Assembly: GCA_016929815.1 (NCBI GenBank)
Contig: JAFGIC010000539.1
Coordinates: 1-17,784 of the forward strand
Direction of reading: 5' to 3'
Length of the DNA: 17,784 nucleotides
From: Deltaproteobacteria bacterium
GTDB lineage: Bacteria; Desulfobacterota; DSM-4660; Desulfatiglandales; HGW-15
Positions 1-6,291 of this stretch are shown here, one piece after another. The stretch's first letter is position 1; every line of letters begins with the position of its first letter. Position numbers and translations under genes: made by a program. The notes below the pieces were generated by a model. It searched no databases and was not told where the DNA came from. It saw only the letters and a program-made list of their open reading frames with translations.

Positions 1-101
1 AATAATCTTCCGCCCATTTGTTTTAAAAACGCTTCAGCTATTTGGCTTCTTGCTGAATTGTGAACACAGACAAATAATACTCTAATCTGTCGATCATCCA
101 T
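1..101 (-). CDS. ArsC / low-molecular-weight phosphotyrosine phosphatase-like protein (N-terminal part)
   Basis: Only the first 33 codons are in the window; the 3' end runs off the left edge. The protein begins MDDRQIRVLFVCVHNSARSQ, then IAEAF. This is the P-loop of the LMW-PTP fold: a hydrophobic beta strand followed by C12-x5-R18 (CVHNSAR-S). Known members are thioredoxin-coupled arsenate reductases and small tyrosine phosphatases. The VCVHNSARSQ-AEAF form is closer to ArsC-type arsenate reductases, but the downstream cysteines that would decide this are not visible. The ATG at 101 has a good ribosome site (AGGAG). It starts about 40 bases after the hydrogenase large-subunit stop on the same strand, so it may be the last gene of that operon. 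Confidence 0.82.
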   Translation of the reverse strand, partial: MDDRQIRVLFVCVHNSARSQIAEAFLKQMGGRL

Positions 102-141
102 AAAATTCTCCTCTCCTTTTAAACGACAATATGAAATAGCC

Positions 142-1410
142 TTAGTGCGTAGAACAGCTGATACAGGGATCATAAGACCTGATCAGCATTTCACATAATT
201 TTCTTAAATCATCCTCATTTTTATCAGAGTTAATCCGGACCAGCTCTTCCAGATCGTATTGGATATTTGCGTGGTTTTGATTTGTTGGTATAACACAATT
301 GGCACTGACAATCCTGCCGTTGCTGTCATAGATATAGTCATGAATAAGAAGGCCCCGGGGCGCCTCCACTGCGCCGATACCCCTGCCTGCCCGGGGCTCC
401 ACGGTTAATTTTTCTTCGGCAATTCCGTTTTCCAGTAATTTTTTAACAATATCCTGGGCCTCTTCAACCTCATGAACAGTCTCCACGATTTGAGCCATTG
501 TATTAACAAAGGGATTAGAGCAGATCGTCCCTATACCCAGTTCATCAGCTGTCTGAACAGCCATCGGATTCAGTTTTTTACGGTTTATATTTATACGGGA
601 TAAGGCCCCAACTGCATATGATTCCCTCACATGCCTTGCAAACTTTGCTGTTGAGTGCGGGACAATGTACTCAATGGCGATATCAGCGTATTCGTCCAGT
701 TTAGCGGAACCGGTTTCTGTCGAGTATAGTAAGCCCCGGATAAGGGCATATTCATCCGGATGGGTTAGCGAGATATATTCCGTATCCCTTCTGAACTGAG
801 AGATGCTCAGTCCCCTGAAAAGCTCTACCGTCGTTAATAAGTCCGGTATAGCCTCGTTCAGGAGATTCTTTAAGGAGAGCAAGGTCTGTTTACCGGGAAG
901 CCTCCCAAAACCTCCGACCATAGGGGTCTGAGGATGTATCGCTCTTCCCCCTATAAGCTCCTTGATATCATTACCCAGTTTTTTTAACCGAAGACCGGTC
1001 ATTACCACGTCCTTGGCTGTTTCCATAAGGGGGAAAACGCTGCCTGCATCGAAGAAATCAGGAATTGCCAGCATATATACATGCAGCATGTGACTTTCAA
1101 TGATCTCGCCGGCATAAAGGAGTTTTCGAAGCAAAATCGACTGCTCCGAAACATGGATGCCGAAGGCCTCTTCAGTGGCTGCGAGCGATGCAAATTGATG
1201 AGAGACCGAACAAATGCCGCAGATGCGGGAGGCCAGGACATGGGCGTCATGCCATGGTCTGCCTTTAAGCATAAATTCAAAAAAACGGGGTGACTCAGTG
1301 ATATCCCATCTTACCACGGAAGGCTTCCCTCCTGAGAACCGCAGTACCAGACTACCGTGGCCTTCCACCCTGGTTATTTGGTTGCCTTGTGTTTTTATTT
1401 TTACCTTCAA
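142..1410 (-). CDS. hydA: [NiFe] hydrogenase group 3b-type, large (alpha) subunit
   Basis: This is the catalytic subunit, carrying the Ni-Fe(CN)2CO centre of a cytoplasmic bidirectional hydrogenase; 422 aa, normal for the family. An N-terminal RVEGHG motif (residues 14-19) and the proximal Ni-ligand motif RICGIC (62-67) are intact. The distal motif DPCISCSTH (414-422) supplies C416 and C419. The reading frame stops directly after His422, so there is no C-terminal peptide for a maturation endopeptidase to remove. The start is TTG with a clear upstream AAGGA; it overlaps the delta-subunit stop as TTGA, indicating translational coupling. Gene order beta-gamma-delta-alpha matches the Pyrococcus sulfhydrogenase operon (hydBGDA). 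The likely reaction is H2 oxidation or formation coupled to NAD(P)(H), with possible sulfur reductase activity; cofactor preference cannot be read from the sequence. Confidence 0.93.
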   Translation of the reverse strand: MKVKIKTQGNQITRVEGHGSLVLRFSGGKPSVVRWDITESPRFFEFMLKGRPWHDAHVLASRICGICSVSHQFASLAATEEAFGIHVSEQSILLRKLLYAGEIIESHMLHVYMLAIPDFFDAGSVFPLMETAKDVVMTGLRLKKLGNDIKELIGGRAIHPQTPMVGGFGRLPGKQTLLSLKNLLNEAIPDLLTTVELFRGLSISQFRRDTEYISLTHPDEYALIRGLLYSTETGSAKLDEYADIAIEYIVPHSTAKFARHVRESYAVGALSRININRKKLNPMAVQTADELGIGTICSNPFVNTMAQIVETVHEVEEAQDIVKKLLENGIAEEKLTVEPRAGRGIGAVEAPRGLLIHDYIYDSNGRIVSANCVIPTNQNHANIQYDLEELVRINSDKNEDDLRKLCEMLIRSYDPCISCSTH

Positions 1411-2141
1411 ATGCGATCCTTACATGCATTAAACAAGTTAAATCTCTTGCTGATTTCCTCCACAGACAGCCCTGCCTGCTCCAGTATGAGTTTTTCGGCG
1501 ATTATGTTTGGTTTATCGATAAAACCTCGGCAACCCCAGCATACGGCGCCGCCGGTAATACAGGTAGCCTCGCACCCTCCACGGGTTATCGGCCCAAGAC
1601 AGGTCATACCCTTCTCAAAAACACAGACGTTCCCCGCGACTTTACATTCGGCGCAAACGGGATCATTATATTGATATGGAATCCGTCCGGCCAGTATCTC
1701 CTGGACGACCCTTATAAAATCCTTTTTAACAATAGGACAGCCGGGAATAAAAAAATCAACAGGTATTACGGCGCTGACATGTCTTGCAGGAATAGTCTCA
1801 TAGTATTCCGCCTTCTCCCCGTATTCGCTTCTTAATACCTCATCCATAGGATAATAATTTTTAAGGCAATTAACCCCGCCCATGCATGCGCACGCCCCTA
1901 TGGGTATCACCATCCTGGCTCTCTTCCTGATATCCTTTAATCTTGCCATTTCAGATTTTCTTGAACAGGCTCCATCAATAAACGCGATATCGTAGTAATC
2001 TGCCTTTTCCGTCATCGCCTCTCTGAATTCCACAAAATCCAAAGCCGATAGCAGGTCGGCCAATTCCTCCTCGCAGTTGAGTATCTGAAGCTCACAGCCC
2101 TCACAGCATGTAAAGTCAAAAACAGCGACCTTTGGTTTCAT
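1407..2141 (-). CDS. hydD: [NiFe] hydrogenase small (delta) subunit
   Basis: Electron-transfer subunit that passes electrons between the NiFe site and the beta/gamma subunits; 244 aa. The proximal [4Fe-4S] ligands are visible as TCCEGC (residues 11-16), GACAC (82-86) and PGCP (133-136). A second cysteine-rich block at 163-204 (C163, C166, C173, C181, C190, C194, C201, C204) is enough for two further clusters. There is no signal peptide, consistent with a cytoplasmic group 3 enzyme. The ATG at 2141 was chosen because it has a near-perfect AAGGAGG site and overlaps the gamma stop as ATGA. A longer in-frame start 20 codons upstream would lie deep inside the gamma gene. Its 3' end overlaps hydA by 4 bases. 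Confidence 0.93.
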   Translation of the reverse strand: MKPKVAVFDFTCCEGCELQILNCEEELADLLSALDFVEFREAMTEKADYYDIAFIDGACSRKSEMARLKDIRKRARMVIPIGACACMGGVNCLKNYYPMDEVLRSEYGEKAEYYETIPARHVSAVIPVDFFIPGCPIVKKDFIRVVQEILAGRIPYQYNDPVCAECKVAGNVCVFEKGMTCLGPITRGGCEATCITGGAVCWGCRGFIDKPNIIAEKLILEQAGLSVEEISKRFNLFNACKDRI

Positions 2142-2983
2142 AATTCCACCTCCTTGAGCTGCTCCAATTTGGCATAATTGAAAACGGGCCCATCCAGGCA
2201 TACATATGCATTATCGATCTGACAATGACCGCAGAGGCCTATGCCGCATTTCATTCTCCTTTCAAGCGAAAGAATTATGCGTTCCTTTGCTATTCCTTTT
2301 TTTAAACATTCGGCAACGACATATCGGTACATAACCGGAGGGCCGGCCACAAGGGCGGTAGTTCGCGCAGGCAGTATATTAATACCGGGAAATAACGTAG
2401 TAATAACCCCCACGTTTCCCTCCCACTCTGTTTCCGGAGGACAACGGTCCACCGTGTCCATGATCAGGACATCATCACGCTCGCGCCATTCCTTCAGTTC
2501 TTGATGAAACAGCTGCTCAGCCGGCTGGCGGCAACCGTATAGCAGTATGATTTTACCGAACAGAGGCCGCATGTCTAAAACATATTGAATCATTGAGCGG
2601 AGTGGGAAAAATCCGATACCACCGGCTATAAATAACAGATCTCTGTCTTTCAATTCGGAAACTGGGAAGCCGTTTCCAAAAGGGCCGCGTATTCCTATGG
2701 TATCACCGGGCTGCAGTCGGTGTAAGGCCTGCGTGACATTCCCTACCGCCCTGATCGCCAGTTCAAAGGCATCTCCTTGAGTGGGAGATGACGCGATCGA
2801 GATAGGCGCTTCTCCCGTCCCCAGGATGGAAACCTCAACAAACTGACCGGGAATGTGGTACAGGGCATTACCATCTTCTAACCGCAATCGAAATAGTATT
2901 TCCCTCTCTGACAGCGCCGTAACATCGATAAGTTTTGTGGGTCTCGGGAAATAGAGAGATTCACTGTTTGATTTATTTATCAC
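2138..2983 (-). CDS. hydG: Hydrogenase/sulfur reductase FAD-NAD(P)-binding (gamma) subunit, AsrB/HydG family
   Basis: Flavoprotein subunit linking the hydrogenase to pyridine nucleotide; 281 aa, usual for HydG/AsrB and related to dihydroorotate dehydrogenase electron-transfer subunits. The FAD region has YHIPGQFVEVS (42-52) and PISIASSP (60-67), then IRGPFGNGFP (98-107). The nucleotide-binding region is LLFIAGGIGFFPLRS (116-130). A C-terminal [2Fe-2S] motif has C246-x4-C251-x2-C254-x7-C262. The start is GTG, overlapping the beta-subunit stop as GTGA, with a purine-rich site upstream. NAD versus NADP preference cannot be decided by eye. Confidence 0.92.
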   Translation of the reverse strand: MINKSNSESLYFPRPTKLIDVTALSEREILFRLRLEDGNALYHIPGQFVEVSILGTGEAPISIASSPTQGDAFELAIRAVGNVTQALHRLQPGDTIGIRGPFGNGFPVSELKDRDLLFIAGGIGFFPLRSMIQYVLDMRPLFGKIILLYGCRQPAEQLFHQELKEWRERDDVLIMDTVDRCPPETEWEGNVGVITTLFPGINILPARTTALVAGPPVMYRYVVAECLKKGIAKERIILSLERRMKCGIGLCGHCQIDNAYVCLDGPVFNYAKLEQLKEVEL

Positions 2984-4017
2984 CCCGTCCTTGCCTCCCT
3001 CGCCAATCGGTTATAGGCATACACAGGGCTAGCGATATCGACAAGGCAGGCATGAATGCAACGGCCGCAGCCGACGCACCCAAGCCGACCCCAGCGTTGC
3101 AGCATGTATTTGCCTTTGCGGTACAGCCTGTGCCTTAACCTGTCTGTTCCGGTCGGTCGGAAATTCTCTCCACTCGCTATTGTCGCAAAGGCATCGAACA
3201 TGCAGCTGTCCCATATTCTGTAGCGTTCGCCGGAAAGCCGGTTAAGTTCAGTAGTGTCTCTGACATCGAAGCAGACGCAGGTCGGGCACACCATGGTGCA
3301 TGATCCGCACGAAAAGCACTTTTCACCCAGTTCCTCCCACATGGAGCTATTCCAACCGGAATTCAATACCTCCGGTATTAGCTGCGGAGAGATATCCAGA
3401 GAAAGTTTATAACGACTTAAGGATTCCTCTCGTAATTTCTCTCTTTGTTTCACCTCAATTTCACCGGCCTCAGATGCGTCAAGGTATTTCCGGCATAGTT
3501 CCTCCCCTTTTTCCGATCCCACCTCAATTAGATATTTGTCTCCGGTATCGGTAAGCCATAAGTCGAAACCGGCCGGTGGAAAAGCTGTTCCCATGCTTGC
3601 AGCAAAACTATACTGCCATGGTTGTAAACAATCGATGCCGATGATGGCGATGACCTGTCGGCGCGCCTGGTAATAGGCGTCTTTTAAGTTGCCAAGGAAC
3701 ACCGCATCAAGTAGTTTCAGCGCATGTAAGTCATAAGGATGAATACCGATAATGATGCCGGGCTGAGCTCCAACCATGGAATCCACACTGATCTTCCCGT
3801 CCAGTTTAAAACCCATGAGAGGCGTCCTGGGAGGAAGGAAATACTTATTGGGAGAAAGCAGAGTTATATTGTAGTTAAGACATAATTCATCAGCTGTGAA
3901 TAGTCTGTCAAACTCATAGGAGGGAGATTTGGCCTTTACACCATACACAAAATTTTCATCAATCATCCTGCCAACGGATAATTGGAATTGGGCCTTGCTT
4001 ATCTTCAGAAATTCCAT
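2980..4017 (-). CDS. hydB: Hydrogenase/sulfur reductase iron-sulfur (beta) subunit, AsrA/HydB family
   Basis: Ferredoxin-like subunit connecting the small subunit to the flavin subunit; 345 aa, normal for HydB/AsrA. A roughly 230-residue N-terminal domain is followed by two [4Fe-4S] motifs: C234-x2-C237-x2-C240-x3-C244-P-T-C247-V-C249, and C314-x2-C317-x2-C320-x3-C324. Together with the three downstream genes it makes a complete group 3b heterotetramer. The ATG at 4017 has only a weak, rather distant GGAG. The gap to the upstream two-CW gene is about 50 bases, so co-transcription is likely. AsrA of anaerobic sulfite reductase is the same family, but the adjacent NiFe genes decide for hydrogenase. 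Confidence 0.92.
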   Translation of the reverse strand: MEFLKISKAQFQLSVGRMIDENFVYGVKAKSPSYEFDRLFTADELCLNYNITLLSPNKYFLPPRTPLMGFKLDGKISVDSMVGAQPGIIIGIHPYDLHALKLLDAVFLGNLKDAYYQARRQVIAIIGIDCLQPWQYSFAASMGTAFPPAGFDLWLTDTGDKYLIEVGSEKGEELCRKYLDASEAGEIEVKQREKLREESLSRYKLSLDISPQLIPEVLNSGWNSSMWEELGEKCFSCGSCTMVCPTCVCFDVRDTTELNRLSGERYRIWDSCMFDAFATIASGENFRPTGTDRLRHRLYRKGKYMLQRWGRLGCVGCGRCIHACLVDIASPVYAYNRLAREARTG

Positions 4018-4070
4018 ATATCCGTATGCTCCAAAATGAAATTCATCCTTGATGACCTTGCCTTGACAGG

Positions 4071-4370
4071 TCAGCGTTGTATTAATAGCTTAATTCCCCT
4101 TCCTCTAAGCCTGATCCGTATAGGTCTACGTCTGCTATAGGTAAGGGATACCCTGCAAATTGAACATGTCTCGGTATCAATACCCAATGAGCCCCAATCT
4201 GCCCATTTACAATAGGTGCCCTCCATTTCCCAGCAGGGACATCGTCTGTTATTGTAAGAAGGACAATCATCGCGTATCTCTCCGGGACAATGGGTCATTT
4301 CCCAGCATGGTATTTTGTTTTTCCAGTAATCGGTGAATCTTTGCCCCTTTTTTCGTTCTTTTTCTTGCAT
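4071..4370 (-). CDS. Two-CW-domain small cysteine-rich protein
   Basis: A 99-aa protein with a duplicated Cys-Trp pattern: PCWEMTHC (21-28) and PCWEMEGTYC (45-54). It also has C36 in DDCPSY, C44, and a final CSIC pair (C69, C72). This matches what I recall of the two-CW-domain family from anaerobic, often sulfate-reducing bacteria; function unknown, metal or Fe-S binding likely. The C-terminal tail (79-91) is strongly basic (SRRRPIRIRLRGR), which is unusual for a redox protein and might contact nucleic acid or membrane. The ATG lies right after an AAGG, so the ribosome site is poor and the start is less certain. It sits between a desulforedoxin-like gene and hydB. Confidence 0.72.
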   Translation of the reverse strand: MQEKERKKGQRFTDYWKNKIPCWEMTHCPGEIRDDCPSYNNRRCPCWEMEGTYCKWADWGSLGIDTETCSICRVSLTYSRRRPIRIRLRGRGIKLLIQR

Positions 4371-4410
4371 GACCTTGATATCATCTCTTGCCGCGTGTTT
4401 TTTTGATCTT

Positions 4411-4572
4411 TTACTGCTTCTTTATCATATCCTTGCCGCAACACTGTAATTGGGATGTACACGAAACCTCTTCTCCTGCAACACAGGCACATGTTTTAAC
4501 AACTTCAAGTTCAAGACCGCATGTTTCACAGACAAAGATATCGCCTTTTTTCATTTCTACGCAACTGGCCAT
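4411..4572 (-). CDS. Eight-cysteine desulforedoxin-like protein, copy 1
   Basis: A 53-aa protein on the minus strand. Residues GDIFVCETCGLELEVV (10-25) and QCCGKDM (43-49) match the desulforedoxin rubredoxin-like iron fold (CxxC ... CC; here C15, C18, C44, C45), known as a small protein or as the N-terminal domain of desulfoferrodoxin. It carries four more cysteines than desulforedoxin (C4, C28, C30, C38) in a longer loop. All eight are at identical positions in the second copy at 9175-9333. The start has a strong site (GGAGG, 7-base spacer). It begins 36 bases after the GAF protein stop. Likely an iron-binding electron carrier or thiol-redox protein; the exact role is unknown. Confidence 0.85.
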   Translation of the reverse strand: MASCVEMKKGDIFVCETCGLELEVVKTCACVAGEEVSCTSQLQCCGKDMIKKQ

Positions 4573-4608
4573 TTGTTCTCCTCCTTCTTAATGTCGAATC
4601 TAATCTAT

Positions 4609-5466
4609 TTAATTATCATTTTTCCCTGAATTTATTATCTTTGAGACCTTCTCCTCCAACACTCTGACTTCATTCATGACGATTTTCATGTCTTTTTTAT
4701 CGGGGTCGTCATCAACAATTCTCTCATATATTCTTTTGGTAAAACCACCCACTATCATGAGTGAATTCCGAAGCTCGTGGGCTATCATGCCTGACATTTC
4801 ACATAAGGCAGCACGTTTTTCGGCAACGATCAATTCCTGTGTTCTTTTTTCCAGTTCTGCGGTGCGCTCCTTTATTTTATCTTCAAGATGTTGGTTCAAT
4901 AAATAGATTTCTTCATATAATTGTGAGATCCTGATAGCAATGCCTATCTGATTGGCAACAATATAGATCATGTCATTAAATCGTTCATGAAAATAATTTT
5001 TTTTCTTCGATGCGGTCCCCAGCACCCCTATGATCTCCCCTTCAATTTTTATCGGGCAAAGGGCAAATGATTTGATATTTTCAGAGACCATAAGGTTTGT
5101 TGATAACGGCTTATCTATCTGGTCTGCATTATTTATAATAACGATCTTTCCCGTAAGGAAACAGTCGCCGGAATAACAGTCAATAGTAGGTTTTCTCTTA
5201 GATTTTTCTATAAAGGCCATACTCAATCCTTTATGACTCTTTATTCTTAGATTGCCATCGCCGTCCAGTTGGCGAATTGAACAGGCATCGAGTTTGAATT
5301 CCTTTACAAGTAGATCAACGATCCCATCAAGGACATGTTGCAGGTGAGGAAACGTGGAGACAAGCCTCGTAATTTCATGGAGTATCCTTATCTTCTGTTC
5401 AGCCTCTTTTAATTGACTGAATATCAAATTCTCCTTTTTCGTAGTCTGTCTATTTTCAGCCGTCAT
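4609..5466 (-). CDS. GAF-domain protein with histidine-kinase phosphoacceptor (HisKA) helix but no ATPase domain
   Basis: 285 aa from the ATG at 5466 (GGAGG just upstream). A GAF sensor domain spans about residues 30-183, followed by a coiled coil and a DHp-type helix with H-box MIAHELRNSL (His about residue 230). Translation ends about 55 residues later with no N, G1 or G2 boxes, and no HATPase_c is encoded downstream. It therefore looks like a sensor that can dimerise and perhaps accept phosphate from another kinase, not a full kinase. An upstream in-frame GTG at 5511 would add 15 residues, but these coincide with the CO dehydrogenase relic, so the ATG is preferred. The setting between Fe-S assembly and hydrogenase genes suggests redox or H2-linked sensing (inference). 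Confidence 0.8.
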   Translation of the reverse strand: MTAENRQTTKKENLIFSQLKEAEQKIRILHEITRLVSTFPHLQHVLDGIVDLLVKEFKLDACSIRQLDGDGNLRIKSHKGLSMAFIEKSKRKPTIDCYSGDCFLTGKIVIINNADQIDKPLSTNLMVSENIKSFALCPIKIEGEIIGVLGTASKKKNYFHERFNDMIYIVANQIGIAIRISQLYEEIYLLNQHLEDKIKERTAELEKRTQELIVAEKRAALCEMSGMIAHELRNSLMIVGGFTKRIYERIVDDDPDKKDMKIVMNEVRVLEEKVSKIINSGKNDN

Positions 5467-5487
5467 GTCCCTCCGAAGTAAGCATAG

Positions 5488-5637
5488 CGGCACTCCCGGT
5501 TTTTCGCACACGGACTTCAGACCAGGCCCCTACAGTCTTTTTGCATCGGGGCTGAAGGTTCCTGCGGCCTGTAATGCGGCGTTCTCACACCCCATGGATA
5601 TTGCCATAACATCCCTTTTAATCAGTTCCTTTGCCAT
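5488..5637 (-). pseudogene. cooS: Broken internal fragment of anaerobic Ni-CO dehydrogenase (CooS)
   Basis: Between iscU and the GAF gene, one frame reads MAKELIKRDVMAISMGCENA, ALQAAGTFSPDAKRL, then a TAG stop (5532-5530), then GPGLKSVCEKPGVP in the same frame. From memory, CooS proteins have a conserved stretch of the form ELIKRDVLV..GCG.GALQ.AGL.SP.A...AGPGLKAVCE.LGIPPVL, which this matches on both sides of the stop; the stop falls where Ala of AGPGL is expected. Only about 50 residues of a roughly 630-residue enzyme remain. Neither the upstream CooS body nor the downstream continuation is present. The 35-codon part (5530-5637) starts with ATG 8 bases after iscU and could still be translated. 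Interpreted as a decayed remnant; a homology search is needed to confirm the family. Confidence 0.6.
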
Positions 5638-5644
5638 GGCAATT

Positions 5645-6280
5645 TTATTCCGTAAATTTTACCTCTACTTTTTTTATGTCCCATAAAGGCTCTATCTTTT
5701 CCATGATCTCTTCCTTTATCGCGGGGGCAAACTGATGATTTGCAGGCATGTCGATAACCACACGGGCATTGCCGTCCTTTAAATAAATATCCTTTATGAG
5801 GTTAGTGCGCACCAGGTCCAGGCCGGTTACAGGGTTCATTACCTTCTTAAGGCGTTTGCGTATTGCCTCAACGGTTGTAGGTATCTTTTCCTTGACCAGT
5901 CCATGGCGTTCCTCATAGTCCGTAATTGCGGAACGCAGACCCTCAACGGCCAGCACCGAACAATGGGCCTTGATTTTGGGCAGTCCGCCGAGGGCGTCAG
6001 AGGCCTGCTTCCATGTAATTTTCTTAGCCTCTTCAATCGTTTTCCCCTTTGCCAATTCCGTGATAATTGAGCCGGTGGCGATATTGGATGCGCAACCGTA
6101 GGATTCAAATTTGATGTCAGAGATAGTATTCGTTTCTGGAGCTACCTTTATATATACAGCCACCATATCGCCGCAGGCGGGGCTTCCTTCCATTGATTTC
6201 CCGTCCGGTTCTTCGATCTTTCCGACATTACGGGGATGACGAAAATGCTCCAGTACGGTCTCGCTATATGGGAATTTCAT
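5645..6280 (-). CDS. iscU: IscU-type Fe-S scaffold fused to a MIP18/DUF59 domain
   Basis: 211 aa. Residues 1-128 are an IscU/NifU-N scaffold with the three conserved cysteines C36 (PACGD, with D38), C63 (YGCAS) and C107 (IKAHCS). The C-terminal part (about 135-211) is not the NifU CxxC domain. It resembles the MIP18/DUF59 (SufT/PaaD-like) fold: AIRKRLKKVMNPVTGLDLV, then LIKDIYLKDGNARVVIDMP, and a final KKVEVKF strand. The usual Cys-Pro of many DUF59 domains is replaced by QFAP (183-186). Fe-S clusters are assembled on the N domain; the C domain probably helps delivery (inference). ATG with AGGAGG. It starts 11 bases after the desulfurase homologue stop, a classic iscS-iscU pair. Confidence 0.9.
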   Translation of the reverse strand: MKFPYSETVLEHFRHPRNVGKIEEPDGKSMEGSPACGDMVAVYIKVAPETNTISDIKFESYGCASNIATGSIITELAKGKTIEEAKKITWKQASDALGGLPKIKAHCSVLAVEGLRSAITDYEERHGLVKEKIPTTVEAIRKRLKKVMNPVTGLDLVRTNLIKDIYLKDGNARVVIDMPANHQFAPAIKEEIMEKIEPLWDIKKVEVKFTE

Positions 6281-6291
6281 TTTTAAGCCTC

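Noticed and set aside
2980..4017. Anaerobic sulfite reductase AsrA as the identity of the beta subunit.
   Set aside because: There is no asrC gene, and clear NiFe small and large subunits follow in the hydBGDA order.
5466..5511. Longer GTG start for the GAF protein.
   Set aside because: The added residues (CEKPGVP) belong to the CO dehydrogenase-like relic in the same frame; the ATG at 5466 has a GGAGG upstream.
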